In this document: positions 34,749-41,614 of the stretch, piece after piece
Layout of the letters: every line of letters starts with the position of its first letter
How positions within the stretch are numbered: the stretch's first letter is position 1
Assembly (NCBI GenBank): GCA_963668445.1
Contig: OY764335.1
Coordinates: 186,001 to 250,000 of the forward strand
Length of the DNA: 64,000 nucleotides
Direction: 5' to 3'
Source: Poriferisulfidus sp963668445
GTDB lineage: Bacteria; Pseudomonadota; Gammaproteobacteria; Poriferisulfidales; Poriferisulfidaceae
Notes under the pieces: model-generated
Databases searched by the model: none
The model's input: the letters and a program-made list of their open reading frames with translations, nothing else
Told to the model about the DNA's origin: nothing
Translations under genes and position numbers: made by a program

Positions 34749-35329
34749 GGGTTCGGCGCCTGTTCCAGCGCGTCGGCGTAGCCGCGGATGTAGGCGGGGA
34801 CGTCGTCGAGCGAGACGGATTTGAGCAGTTCGTCGTCGGCGATCACCCAGCTGATCAGGAGTTCGCGCTCCGGCCACAGGCGCAGCATGCAGTTGCGCGC
34901 CTCCGCCATGGTCGGCACGCCGCCGTCCAGAATGAAGAACACCAGCTGCTCGACTGGCGCCGTTCCGTCGGCGCGAACGGCGGGTGGCTGCCCGTAGATG
35001 CGCTGCGCGTACGCGACGAAGGGGCCGTCCGGCGCGCAAATCGACCCGAGCGGCACGCTGGCATTGGTCTCGACGATGCGCAGCAGGCTGGGGAAGCTGA
35101 TGACCACGTAGCCGGAGCCGCCGTCCGTGCGTTCGATGCGATGGATGCCGTCCGCACTATTGCGCTCCAGCCGCTCGCGCACGGCCGCGCTGGAATACAG
35201 GTTGATGATCAGGAGGAAGACCAGCATCAGCGCGAACACGCTGCCGAAGATGGCCATCATCGGGGCATTGTTTTCCTCTTGCAGGCGCAGTCCCGCCAAT
35301 GCGCCGCGATGACTTTTCCGGTTCGCCAC
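34745..35329 (-). CDS. Single-TM stator-like protein in proton-channel operon
   Basis: 194 residues from GTG 35329, six bases after the channel gene. There is one membrane helix near residues 22-48 (MMAIFGSVFALMLVFLLIINLY), then a periplasmic domain of about 140 residues. The layout is that of ExbD/TolR/MotB-type partners. The acidic residue normally at the start of the helix in ExbD/MotB is not obvious here; Glu18/Glu19 just before it are candidates. The operon position suggests it pairs with the second single-helix protein to form the plug of the channel. Confidence 0.65.
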   Translation of the reverse strand: MANRKSHRGALAGLRLQEENNAPMMAIFGSVFALMLVFLLIINLYSSAAVRERLERNSADGIHRIERTDGGSGYVVISFPSLLRIVETNASVPLGSICAPDGPFVAYAQRIYGQPPAVRADGTAPVEQLVFFILDGGVPTMAEARNCMLRLWPERELLISWVIADDELLKSVSLDDVPAYIRGYADALEQAPNP

Positions 35330-35335
35330 CGGCGT

Positions 35336-36496
35336 TCAGGATGCGCGGGCTTTTTTCCGCGACAGTTGTTCGGCCGTGCTCAGGATCCGTTCTTCGCCGC
35401 GCTGCACCAGCGACAGGATGAGCACCAGCACGATGCTGAGGGACAGCGCGATCAGCGTCGTGTCGAACGCGATGCCCAAGGGCGCGATGGCGCCGCCGAG
35501 GTCGCCGGACAGTCCGGCCAGGCCGGTCTCCGACGAAATGATCCGCCGAATGCCTTCGGCGGCGAGCGAGATGCCCAGCACCGTGCCGACGAAGCCGAGC
35601 ACCGGCACCGCCCAGCTGATGTAGCGGGGAATCAGATACGATTCCTCGTGCCGGCGCCACAGGAACTCCAGCTGGTCCTCTAAGGCTTCCGGCGCGCCGG
35701 TCAGCGCGTTCAGGCCTTCGGCCAGAATGTCCGGTTCCGCAGCCGCGCCTTCCTGCCAGCCGCGCACGGCCCGCGCCAGCTGCCGGTTGTTCCAGAGTTT
35801 GCCGAGCAGCAGCAGCAGGCCCCAGAAGAACAGCCATACGGTGAGAGGCGGAATGATGCCGCGCTCCAGAAAGCGGCGGGTGATGACATGCGAGGCTTTC
35901 GAGTGGACGGCGAACCATTCCAAGACCAGAATGAACCCGGCGCACAGTACCAGCGACGTAATCAGCGCAGGCGCCAAGCGCGGCCCCGCAACCATGTCGG
36001 CCAGACGGTCGAGAGGCTTGCGCAGGCGTTCCCGGGCCGTGGTCTCGATCCATAGGTGGCTGGCGTACAGCGCCAGCGCAGCGGCCAGCAGGGGCGCCAT
36101 GCGTCCGGCCCAACTGGCACTGGCGCCTTCGTCCAGAACCTGCCAGGCCGGCACCGACATCGCGGCCGCGACGGCCAGCAGCCCGAACAGCCCGGTGCCC
36201 AAAAGGCTGTTGAGGAAGAGCGGTTCGGAATTGCGCCGGAACGCCGCTGCGCCGGCCAGCCCGGCAGCCGCCAGCGCCAGCAGCGCCAGCCACAGCGGCA
36301 GGTCGAACGTGTAGAGCAGATTGATCAGGATCAGCGCCAGCACCGCCAGATTCAGCATCAGGGCGAGGCGCAGCGGGCCCATGGCCGGATCGCCAAGCCC
36401 GGCGGCTTGCAGCAGGCCGCGCAGGCGGGCCGGGACGAGTTCCTGAAGCTTTCGGAGTTCCACGGCGGCAAGTATACGGGGTTCGGGACGCGGCAT
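35336..36496 (-). CDS. MotA/TolQ/ExbB-family proton channel
   Basis: About 386 residues with roughly eight hydrophobic segments, more than the three of ExbB. The last two match the ExbB/TolQ core: VPVLGFVGTVLGIS, and LGIAFDTTLIALSLSIVLV with the conserved Thr pair. Such channels form pentamers around a dimer of single-helix proteins and turn proton flow into motion. The gene opens a four-gene operon with two single-helix-anchored proteins and a tandem FGE-fold protein. Start is uncertain: ATG 36496 is given, with GTG 36505 upstream and GTG 36463 (just after a TATACT) also possible. Confidence 0.8.
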   Translation of the reverse strand: MPRPEPRILAAVELRKLQELVPARLRGLLQAAGLGDPAMGPLRLALMLNLAVLALILINLLYTFDLPLWLALLALAAAGLAGAAAFRRNSEPLFLNSLLGTGLFGLLAVAAAMSVPAWQVLDEGASASWAGRMAPLLAAALALYASHLWIETTARERLRKPLDRLADMVAGPRLAPALITSLVLCAGFILVLEWFAVHSKASHVITRRFLERGIIPPLTVWLFFWGLLLLLGKLWNNRQLARAVRGWQEGAAAEPDILAEGLNALTGAPEALEDQLEFLWRRHEESYLIPRYISWAVPVLGFVGTVLGISLAAEGIRRIISSETGLAGLSGDLGGAIAPLGIAFDTTLIALSLSIVLVLILSLVQRGEERILSTAEQLSRKKARAS

Positions 36497-36555
36497 GCCC
36501 GGCACCGAGCCTTGCGGTTTCGGCCGTCCGCATGGCGCAGCATTTTAGGCATATT

Positions 36556-36573
36556 TGTGTTATAATAAACACA
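36556..36573 (+). promoter_or_regulatory. Promoter and palindromic operator of the DUF7662-like/PIN pair
   Basis: TATAAT (36561-36566) preceded by TGT, giving an extended -10. It is embedded in a perfect 6-bp inverted repeat, TGTGTT-ATAATA-AACACA. An antitoxin binding here would block the promoter, as in autoregulated toxin-antitoxin operons. Confidence 0.6.
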
Positions 36574-36604
36574 CACTAACTTTTAGGCCATGCCGGAGTC
36601 GTCC

Positions 36605-36982
36605 ATGTCCAAATACGCCCCTTTGACGGATTATCTTCGCCGGACCGGGCAAAGTCGGATCGCCATGACGTTCGAGGAGGTCGAGCGCATCGTCGAATCC
36701 AAGCTGCCGCCGTCCGCGGTCAGGCACCGGTCCTGGTGGTCCAACAATCCGACGAACAGCGTGATCACCTGCGCATGGCTCGAGGCCGGATACGAGACCG
36801 CGGATGTTGACATGGCCGGGCGCAAGCTCGTGTTCCGCAAGCGGCCGCATGAGAGGCCTGCGGTGCTGGCGGGCGGCGCACGGCTGCCGCATGCGTTCGG
36901 CGCGCTCAGGGGCACGGTGACGGTCGCGCCGGGCACGGACCTGACCGCGCCTTCGGGCGCGGACTGGGATGCCGGGCGGTAA
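36605..36982 (+). CDS. Antitoxin-like protein with DUF7662-type N-terminus
   Basis: 125 residues from ATG 36605, which has GGAG six bases upstream; ATG 36590 is in frame but lacks a ribosome site. The N-terminus (KYAPLTDYLRR ... FEEVERIV ... RHRSWWSN ... AWLEAGYE) matches the small family I recall as DUF7662. The C-terminus (GALRGTVTVAPGTDL, then DWDAGR) looks like the toxin-wrapping tail of VapB antitoxins. It is followed after 6 bases by a PIN toxin, and its promoter holds an inverted repeat, so it is probably the antitoxin and autorepressor. The pairing of these two parts in one protein is the unusual point. Confidence 0.75.
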   Translation: MSKYAPLTDYLRRTGQSRIAMTFEEVERIVESKLPPSAVRHRSWWSNNPTNSVITCAWLEAGYETADVDMAGRKLVFRKRPHERPAVLAGGARLPHAFGALRGTVTVAPGTDLTAPSGADWDAGR

Positions 36983-36988
36983 TGGCCC

Positions 36989-37393
36989 ATGCCGCCTTGC
37001 CTGCTGGACACCTGCGCGGTGCTATGGATCGCAAGCGGAGAACGCTTGCGCCGGCCGGCCGCGCATGCATTGCGGAAGCCGGATGCGCGGCTGATGGTTT
37101 CGCCCATCACGGCGTGGGAGATTGCGACGCTGGCGGCCAAGCGGAAGATCGCGCTCTCGATGAGTCCGGACATGTGGTTCGAGCGTTTTCACGGCCTGCC
37201 GGGAGTGGCGCTTGCGGACATGCCTCCTTCGGTGCTCATCGCGTCTGCCAGCTTGCCGGGCAACCCGCCTTCCGATCCGGCGGACCGGATCCTGATCGCG
37301 ACCGCTCGGGAATGCGGCTATGCGCTGGTGACGCGGGACAAGCGCATTCTGGAGTACGGGGCCTGCGGCCATGTCGGCGTGATGGCTTGCTGA
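36989..37393 (+). CDS. PIN-domain toxin (VapC-like)
   Basis: 134 residues. Acidic residues of the PIN fold: Asp7 in LLDTCAVLW, Glu in AWEIATL, and the pair in PSDPADRILIATA followed by LVTRDKRI. It lies six bases after the antitoxin gene. Probable Mg-dependent RNase toxin. Confidence 0.88.
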   Translation: MPPCLLDTCAVLWIASGERLRRPAAHALRKPDARLMVSPITAWEIATLAAKRKIALSMSPDMWFERFHGLPGVALADMPPSVLIASASLPGNPPSDPADRILIATARECGYALVTRDKRILEYGACGHVGVMAC

Positions 37394-37436
37394 GCGGGCG
37401 GACAGGCTGGAGCCGGGTCGTTGCCGTCATCGGTCC

Positions 37437-37871
37437 ATGAAGGCGAAACGCAAGAAGAAGACCCGCAGCGAGATCATGCGGGCGATCAGGCATAAGGACA
37501 CGCAGCCCGAACTGGCCGTGCGCCGCCTGACGCATTCCTTGGGCTACCGCTACCGCCTGCATCGCCGGACGCTGCCGGGCACGCCGGACCTGGTCTTTCC
37601 GGCGCGGCGCAAGGTCATCTTCGTGCACGGCTGCTTCTGGCATCAGCACGACTGCAAGCACGGCATGCATGTGCCGAAGTCGAACCGCGAATACTGGCTG
37701 CCGAAGCTGGCCCGCAACCGCCAGCGCGACGCGGAGCATCAAATGCAGCTCGAAGCGCTCGGCTGGGAGGCTTTGGTGTTGTGGGAATGCGAACTCGGCG
37801 ACCCGAAGAGGACGGCGCGGCGCATCCGGAAGTTTCTGGGCCCGGCCGGTTCTCGTCAGACCACCGGATAG
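37437..37871 (+). CDS. vsr: Very short patch repair endonuclease
   Basis: 144 residues. The family motifs are complete: IRHKDTQPELAVRR, the catalytic Asp51 in PGTPDLVFP, the zinc/active-site stretch VHGCFWHQHDC, and LVLWECEL. Vsr nicks beside T:G mismatches made by deamination of 5-methylcytosine and normally sits next to a dcm-type cytosine-5 methyltransferase. No such gene is in this window; the two methyltransferases at 53-57 kb are of the amino type. The 3' end overlaps the convergent HEPN-like gene by 16 bases. Confidence 0.92.
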   Translation: MKAKRKKKTRSEIMRAIRHKDTQPELAVRRLTHSLGYRYRLHRRTLPGTPDLVFPARRKVIFVHGCFWHQHDCKHGMHVPKSNREYWLPKLARNRQRDAEHQMQLEALGWEALVLWECELGDPKRTARRIRKFLGPAGSRQTTG

Positions 37872-38524
37872 AAGGGCGCTCCCCAGGCTTCGTCCGGGTT
37901 GTCCAGCATCAGGCTGACGAACAGCGGCACCAGCGAGGCCAGAATGCGCGCGCCGTCGCGGACCTGGTCCCGGTTGGCGGAACTGTTCCAGGTGGCGCCG
38001 CCGTGCACCAGCTGGTTGCGCAGCACATAGAGGCGGTCGAACAGGATGGACAGGATGAGCCGGGTGTCCTGTTCGCGCAAGGCATTCGCGGCGAGCTCCT
38101 TGCTGCGCTCGAAGCGCTCCTCCCAGTTGCCGTAGCCGGGAGCCTGATTGTGGAATTTCCAGAACGGCTCGTAGACGTACTTGTTGCTGAGCAGGCTGCG
38201 GATGGACTGGGAGTACTGGTTCCAAATGGCGTGGTAGATCCGCTGGGCCTGATCCAGTTTCATCAGCAGCGCGAAGTAGTCCTGCAGCTTGTTTCGTTCG
38301 CTGGGCAGGCCCGCGTCGCCGCGGTCGTCGGCGTACGCGGCATTGAAGGAGACCCAGTAGAAGACGTACGCGGCATCGAGATCGTCTCGGGCCACTTCCT
38401 TCTCGGCGCGATTCAGCCAGCTGAGTGCGCGATGGACGCGCAGGCCGAGATCTTCCGGGAAGCCGTCGCGAATGGCGCGTTCCCTGTCCTTCAGGGCCTC
38501 GTGCGACAGGTCGGGCGGCGTCAT
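37856..38524 (-). CDS. HEPN-like protein of unknown function
   Basis: 222 residues from ATG 38524. It is all-helical and Tyr/Trp-rich with no signal peptide. FYWVSFNAAYA in the middle and LRNQLVHGGATWNS near the end fit a HEPN fold; RNQLVH matches the R-x4-H RNase motif. HEPN RNases act in defence and toxin systems, but no obvious partner nucleotidyltransferase is adjacent. The gene converges on vsr with a 16-base overlap. The long open frame running back to 39766 is antisense shadow of the PP2C and S24 genes. Confidence 0.6.
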   Translation of the reverse strand: MTPPDLSHEALKDRERAIRDGFPEDLGLRVHRALSWLNRAEKEVARDDLDAAYVFYWVSFNAAYADDRGDAGLPSERNKLQDYFALLMKLDQAQRIYHAIWNQYSQSIRSLLSNKYVYEPFWKFHNQAPGYGNWEERFERSKELAANALREQDTRLILSILFDRLYVLRNQLVHGGATWNSSANRDQVRDGARILASLVPLFVSLMLDNPDEAWGAPFYPVV

Positions 38525-38591
38525 GGGAGGGCGCGAAGCAGGGGGATTGCTATCGTAGGCACGCGCACCATACCATACCTGCCCGAGCGCG

Positions 38592-38597
38592 TATAAT
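38592..38597 (+). promoter_or_regulatory. Perfect -10 box for the PP2C gene
   Basis: TATAAT, 13 bases before ATG 38611, giving a very short leader. Confidence 0.45.
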
Positions 38598-38610
38598 CTG
38601 ATGTCCGCCC

Positions 38611-39376
38611 ATGAACGTTCAGACCAGCCGCATCGCCGCCCTCCAGATGCAGGGCGGTCGCCAGTACCAGGAAGACGCATTCGGGCATATCGACCGGCTG
38701 GACGGCCGCGACGGGGACTGCCTTCTGGCGGTGGCCGACGGGATGGGAGGGCATGCAGGGGGGGGATGTGGCCAGTCGGACCGTGGCGGACGCATTCACC
38801 GAGCATTATTCCGATTTCTCGGGCTCGCCGGCCGAACGCTTGCGCCAGTGCTTGGAGGCGGCGGATGCGGCCATCGTCGCGGCCACGGAGGAGAATTTCG
38901 AACTCGGCGGCATGGGCGCCACTGCGGTGGCGGTCGTGGTGCGGCAGCAGGAACTGTTCTGGGCCAGCGTGGGGGATTCGCCGATGTGGCTGTTCCGGCA
39001 AGGCGCATTGCGGCGCCTGAACGAGGACCATTCCATGGGCGCAGAACTGCAGAAGCTGGTGGCCGCCGGCGAGATGACCGAAGAGGAGGCCGCGAACGAC
39101 CACCGGCAGAACATCCTGCTCTCGGTCGTCATGGGCGACGGCTTCCCGATGCTGGATCTGCCTGCCGAGCCGATGGCTCTGGAGGCGGGCGACCGCCTGC
39201 TGCTGGCCAGCGACGGGCTGCTCACGCTGAGGGAGACGGAAATCGAAGCGCTTCTGCAACGGATGGCGGGCGACGGGGCGGCCGCGGCCGCGGCGGCATT
39301 GCTCCGGGCGGTGGGGGAGGCCGACCGGCCGCATCAGGACAATGCCACGGTGCTGCTGTACGACCATGCGGCCTGA
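38611..39376 (+). pseudogene. PP2C-type Ser/Thr protein phosphatase, frameshifted at a G8 tract
   Basis: Frame one (from ATG 38611) gives the N-terminus with RQYQEDAFGHID and ADGMGGHAGG; the rest (DVASRTVADAF, GATAVAVVV, ASVGDSPMWLF, LLLASDGLL, HQDNATVLLYD) continues in another frame from the G-run at 38758-38765. Seven Gs instead of eight restore an unbroken protein of about 254 residues with all PP2C metal-binding aspartates. PP2C enzymes remove phosphate from Ser/Thr or act in switch pathways; no kinase is adjacent. The break may be a sequencing error, a dead gene, or slippage-based on/off control. Confidence 0.8.
38758..38765 (+). repeat. Poly-G tract (G8) at the PP2C frameshift
   Basis: Eight consecutive Gs inside the codons for the conserved ADGMGGHAGGDV motif; one G fewer restores the frame. 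Confidence 0.9.
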
Positions 39377-39424
39377 TTGCGCGGCGCGGCGGCACGAGGG
39401 ACTTTTGCGGCAGGTCTTCCCGAT

Positions 39425-39775
39425 ATGAGCGCGCCTGATTCGCCGGCGGACAATCCGCTTCTGGACGAGACCGGCTGCGCGGCGCATGAGCCGTACGCCT
39501 TGCGGGTGCTCGGCGACAGCATGGAGCCGGAGTTCGCGGACGGCTGCATCGTCATCGTCGACCCGGCCGGGCTCGTGCAGCCGGGCGCGTACGTGGTGGC
39601 CCGCGTGGACGAGGAGCCGATCTTCCGGCAGTACGTCGCGGAAGACGGCCGGCATTGGCTGAAGCCGCTCAACCCCGGCTATGCGGCGGTCGAAATCCCC
39701 GACCTTTCCGGCATCGTCGGCGTGGTCACCCAACGGGCCGGGACGCGCCGGTCGCACCGCCGCCACTACGCGTAG
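39425..39775 (+). CDS. S24-family peptidase-like protein without DNA-binding domain
   Basis: 116 residues from ATG 39425. It matches the LexA/UmuD catalytic domain: LRVLGDSMEPEFADG with the nucleophile serine at 32, then GAYVVARVDEEPIFRQY and LKPLNPGYA. No helix-turn-helix precedes it. Where LexA has its catalytic lysine, this protein reads IFRQY, so the general base may be missing or supplied otherwise. It could be a signal-processing protease or a noncatalytic remnant of a repressor. It follows the PP2C gene by 48 bases and converges on gcvH. Confidence 0.75.
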   Translation: MSAPDSPADNPLLDETGCAAHEPYALRVLGDSMEPEFADGCIVIVDPAGLVQPGAYVVARVDEEPIFRQYVAEDGRHWLKPLNPGYAAVEIPDLSGIVGVVTQRAGTRRSHRRHYA

Positions 39776-39787
39776 GGCGCGCCGCCG

Positions 39788-40162
39788 CTACGGACCGGTC
39801 AGCTCCCGGTAGGCTTCGGCATCCATCAGGTAGTCGCCCAACTCGGGGGCGGCCGCCTCCATTTTCAGGATCCAGCCTTGTTCCTGCGGCGAGTCGTTGA
39901 CCAGCCACGGCTCTTCGCGCAGCTTCTCGTTGACGGCGGTCACGCGCCCGGAGGCCGGCGCGAACAGATCCGATGCGGTCTTGACGGATTCGATGACGCC
40001 GAACGCTTGGGCCTGCGTCAGTTCCGCGCCGACTTCCGGCAATTCGACGAACAGAATGTCGCCCAGTTCTGCTTGGGCGTATGTCGTCACGCCGACGGCG
40101 GCCGTGCCGTCGGGCTCCGGTCGGAGCCACACATGATCCCGGCTGTAGCAGCATTCGCCCAT
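39788..40162 (-). CDS. gcvH: Glycine cleavage system H protein
   Basis: 124 residues from ATG 40162. The lipoylated lysine is Lys61 in GVIESVKTASDL. H protein carries the aminomethyl group between the P, T and L proteins. None of gcvP, gcvT or lpd is in the window. It is the last of four genes with class I aldolase, a 2Fe-2S reductase and a Cys-rich protein, so this may be a specialised H-like lipoyl carrier and not the canonical one. Confidence 0.9.
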   Translation of the reverse strand: MGECCYSRDHVWLRPEPDGTAAVGVTTYAQAELGDILFVELPEVGAELTQAQAFGVIESVKTASDLFAPASGRVTAVNEKLREEPWLVNDSPQEQGWILKMEAAAPELGDYLMDAEAYRELTGP

Positions 40163-40169
40163 GCCGGCC

Positions 40170-40556
40170 TCAGCGCTTCCGCCGGCGGGGACGCGCCTGC
40201 CGCATGGCTTCGGCCAGCTGCGAGCGGCCCATGGACGGCAGGCGCTCGGCGGCCTGCTGCGCGAGCATGCCGAGGTCCTCGGGCGCATCGGATGCCAGTT
40301 GCTTCCGGACTCCGGCCAGTCCGCCGACTTGGATCTTCAGCAGCGTGCTGTGCGGCACTTGCGTGCGGTCTTCGATTTCGTCGAAGGCTTCGGCGCCGAT
40401 GCCTTCGAAGAACCCCTGCAAGGCTTCGCAGCGGGCGCAGCAGGCGGCGTCTTGGCAGTCGATGCCGGCGCCTTCGCGGCGCGTGACGCTGGCCGCCTGC
40501 CGGCAGGCATGCGTGGCCGCGACGATCAGGCGTTCGAACGGGCAACGCGGATTCAT
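40170..40556 (-). CDS. Unknown Cys-rich small protein between reductase and gcvH
   Basis: 128 residues; not recognised. The first 45 residues hold a cysteine cluster (CPF near the start, one Cys at about 18, then DCQDAACCARC), which could bind metal or an Fe-S cluster. The rest is helical and ends in a basic tail. The ATG overlaps the stop of the 2Fe-2S reductase (ATGA) and gcvH follows after 7 bases, so it very likely works with them. Confidence 0.65.
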   Translation of the reverse strand: MNPRCPFERLIVAATHACRQAASVTRREGAGIDCQDAACCARCEALQGFFEGIGAEAFDEIEDRTQVPHSTLLKIQVGGLAGVRKQLASDAPEDLGMLAQQAAERLPSMGRSQLAEAMRQARPRRRKR

Positions 40557-41605
40557 GCCGACGAGCCCAGGCAGCGGGTGTAGGAGTTGCCCCGGATGAT
40601 CTCGGCCCGCAGCTGCTCGCGGACCAGCCGGCATTCCCGGGCCATGGCCTCGAAGCGGGCCATCACCGACTCCGGAGCGCACACGTAGACGTCGAGGCCG
40701 GACAGGTCTGGGTGGTCTTCGAGCACTTTCGCTAGCATGGCGGCGACCCGTTCCATGCCGGGCGCGTCGTCGTCCAGAAGATGTTCCAGCGCTTCGCCGA
40801 TGACCAGCGGCGTGTAGTCCAGTTCGTCCAGAGCGTCGGTCCAGGAGCGGCACAGGTTGTCCATGTACAGATCTTCCGGAACGCAGCAGATGCGGTACAA
40901 GTGCAGCGGCGTTTCCGATTCGCGGGCCGTGATGTGCTCGAGGATGCTCTTGATGGCGGCGAAGCCGGTGTCGAAGGCGAGAAACAGCGCCGGGCGCGGC
41001 GAATCCTCATCGAACGAGAACCGTCCTTCCGGCGCTTCCACCGTCACGGTGTCGCCCGGGCGCAAGAACTGGAAGGCGCGTTCGGAGAAGGCATCGTTCG
41101 GCAGGCGGCGGATATGGAAGTCGAGGAACCGCTCGTCGCAAGGGCAGCTGGCGATGGCGCTGGGGCTGGTCGCGCCGCCGTCCAACGTCAGCACGGCGTA
41201 CTGCCCGGCCATGAAGCGCAGGCGCTGCGAGCGCGGCACGCGCAGCTTCAGCAGCAGCAGGTTGTCGCCGGCCGGTTCGGCGAGCTTGACCTTCGCCTGC
41301 AAGGTCTGCTTCGGAATGGCGTCGGCGCTTTCGTCCAGCATCGCCTCGATCGTCACATCGCCGGCTGCGCCGTTGCTGCACATCAGGAAGCTGCCTTGCG
41401 TGCGCTCCGCTTGGGTGAAGCTGAAGTCGTGGTGCCGCCGGCTCTCGAGTTCGCCGGCAATCAGGCGGGCGCGGCACAGTCCGCAGTTGCCGGCGCTGCA
41501 GCCGTAGGGCAGGCTGAGGCCGTCGCGGATGGCCGCTTCGAGCAGCGTTTCGTTGCCTTGCGTTTCGAACGAGCGTCCAGCGTTCCGGATCCGGACGGTC
41601 GCCAT
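40553..41605 (-). CDS. 2Fe-2S ferredoxin-FAD/NAD(P) reductase fusion
   Basis: 350 residues. The N-terminal plant-type 2Fe-2S domain has the cluster cysteines in GCSAGNCGLCRARL and LMCSNG. A ferredoxin-NADP reductase-like FAD domain follows (FMAGQYAVLTL, then GDTVTVEAPEGRF) and a NAD(P)-binding domain (ALFLAFDTGFAAIKSIL). It is similar in layout to CDP-6-deoxy-glucoseen reductase and oxygenase reductases. It starts 10 bases after the aldolase gene and overlaps the Cys-rich gene. The electron acceptor is unknown; the operon suggests a link to the Cys-rich and lipoyl proteins. Confidence 0.85.
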   Translation of the reverse strand: MATVRIRNAGRSFETQGNETLLEAAIRDGLSLPYGCSAGNCGLCRARLIAGELESRRHHDFSFTQAERTQGSFLMCSNGAAGDVTIEAMLDESADAIPKQTLQAKVKLAEPAGDNLLLLKLRVPRSQRLRFMAGQYAVLTLDGGATSPSAIASCPCDERFLDFHIRRLPNDAFSERAFQFLRPGDTVTVEAPEGRFSFDEDSPRPALFLAFDTGFAAIKSILEHITARESETPLHLYRICCVPEDLYMDNLCRSWTDALDELDYTPLVIGEALEHLLDDDAPGMERVAAMLAKVLEDHPDLSGLDVYVCAPESVMARFEAMARECRLVREQLRAEIIRGNSYTRCLGSSA

Positions 41606-41614
41606 GCGCTTCGG

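Noticed and set aside
31489..36496. Reading the proton-channel operon as a Zorya (ZorAB) defence system
   Set aside because: There is no OmpA-like ZorB domain and no ZorC/ZorD helicase-nuclease partner; the FGE-fold gene does not belong to Zorya.
37856..39766. 636-codon frame ending in the HEPN-like gene
   Set aside because: Its first 400 or so codons run antisense through the PP2C and S24 genes and have no domain; only the part after ATG 38524 looks coding.
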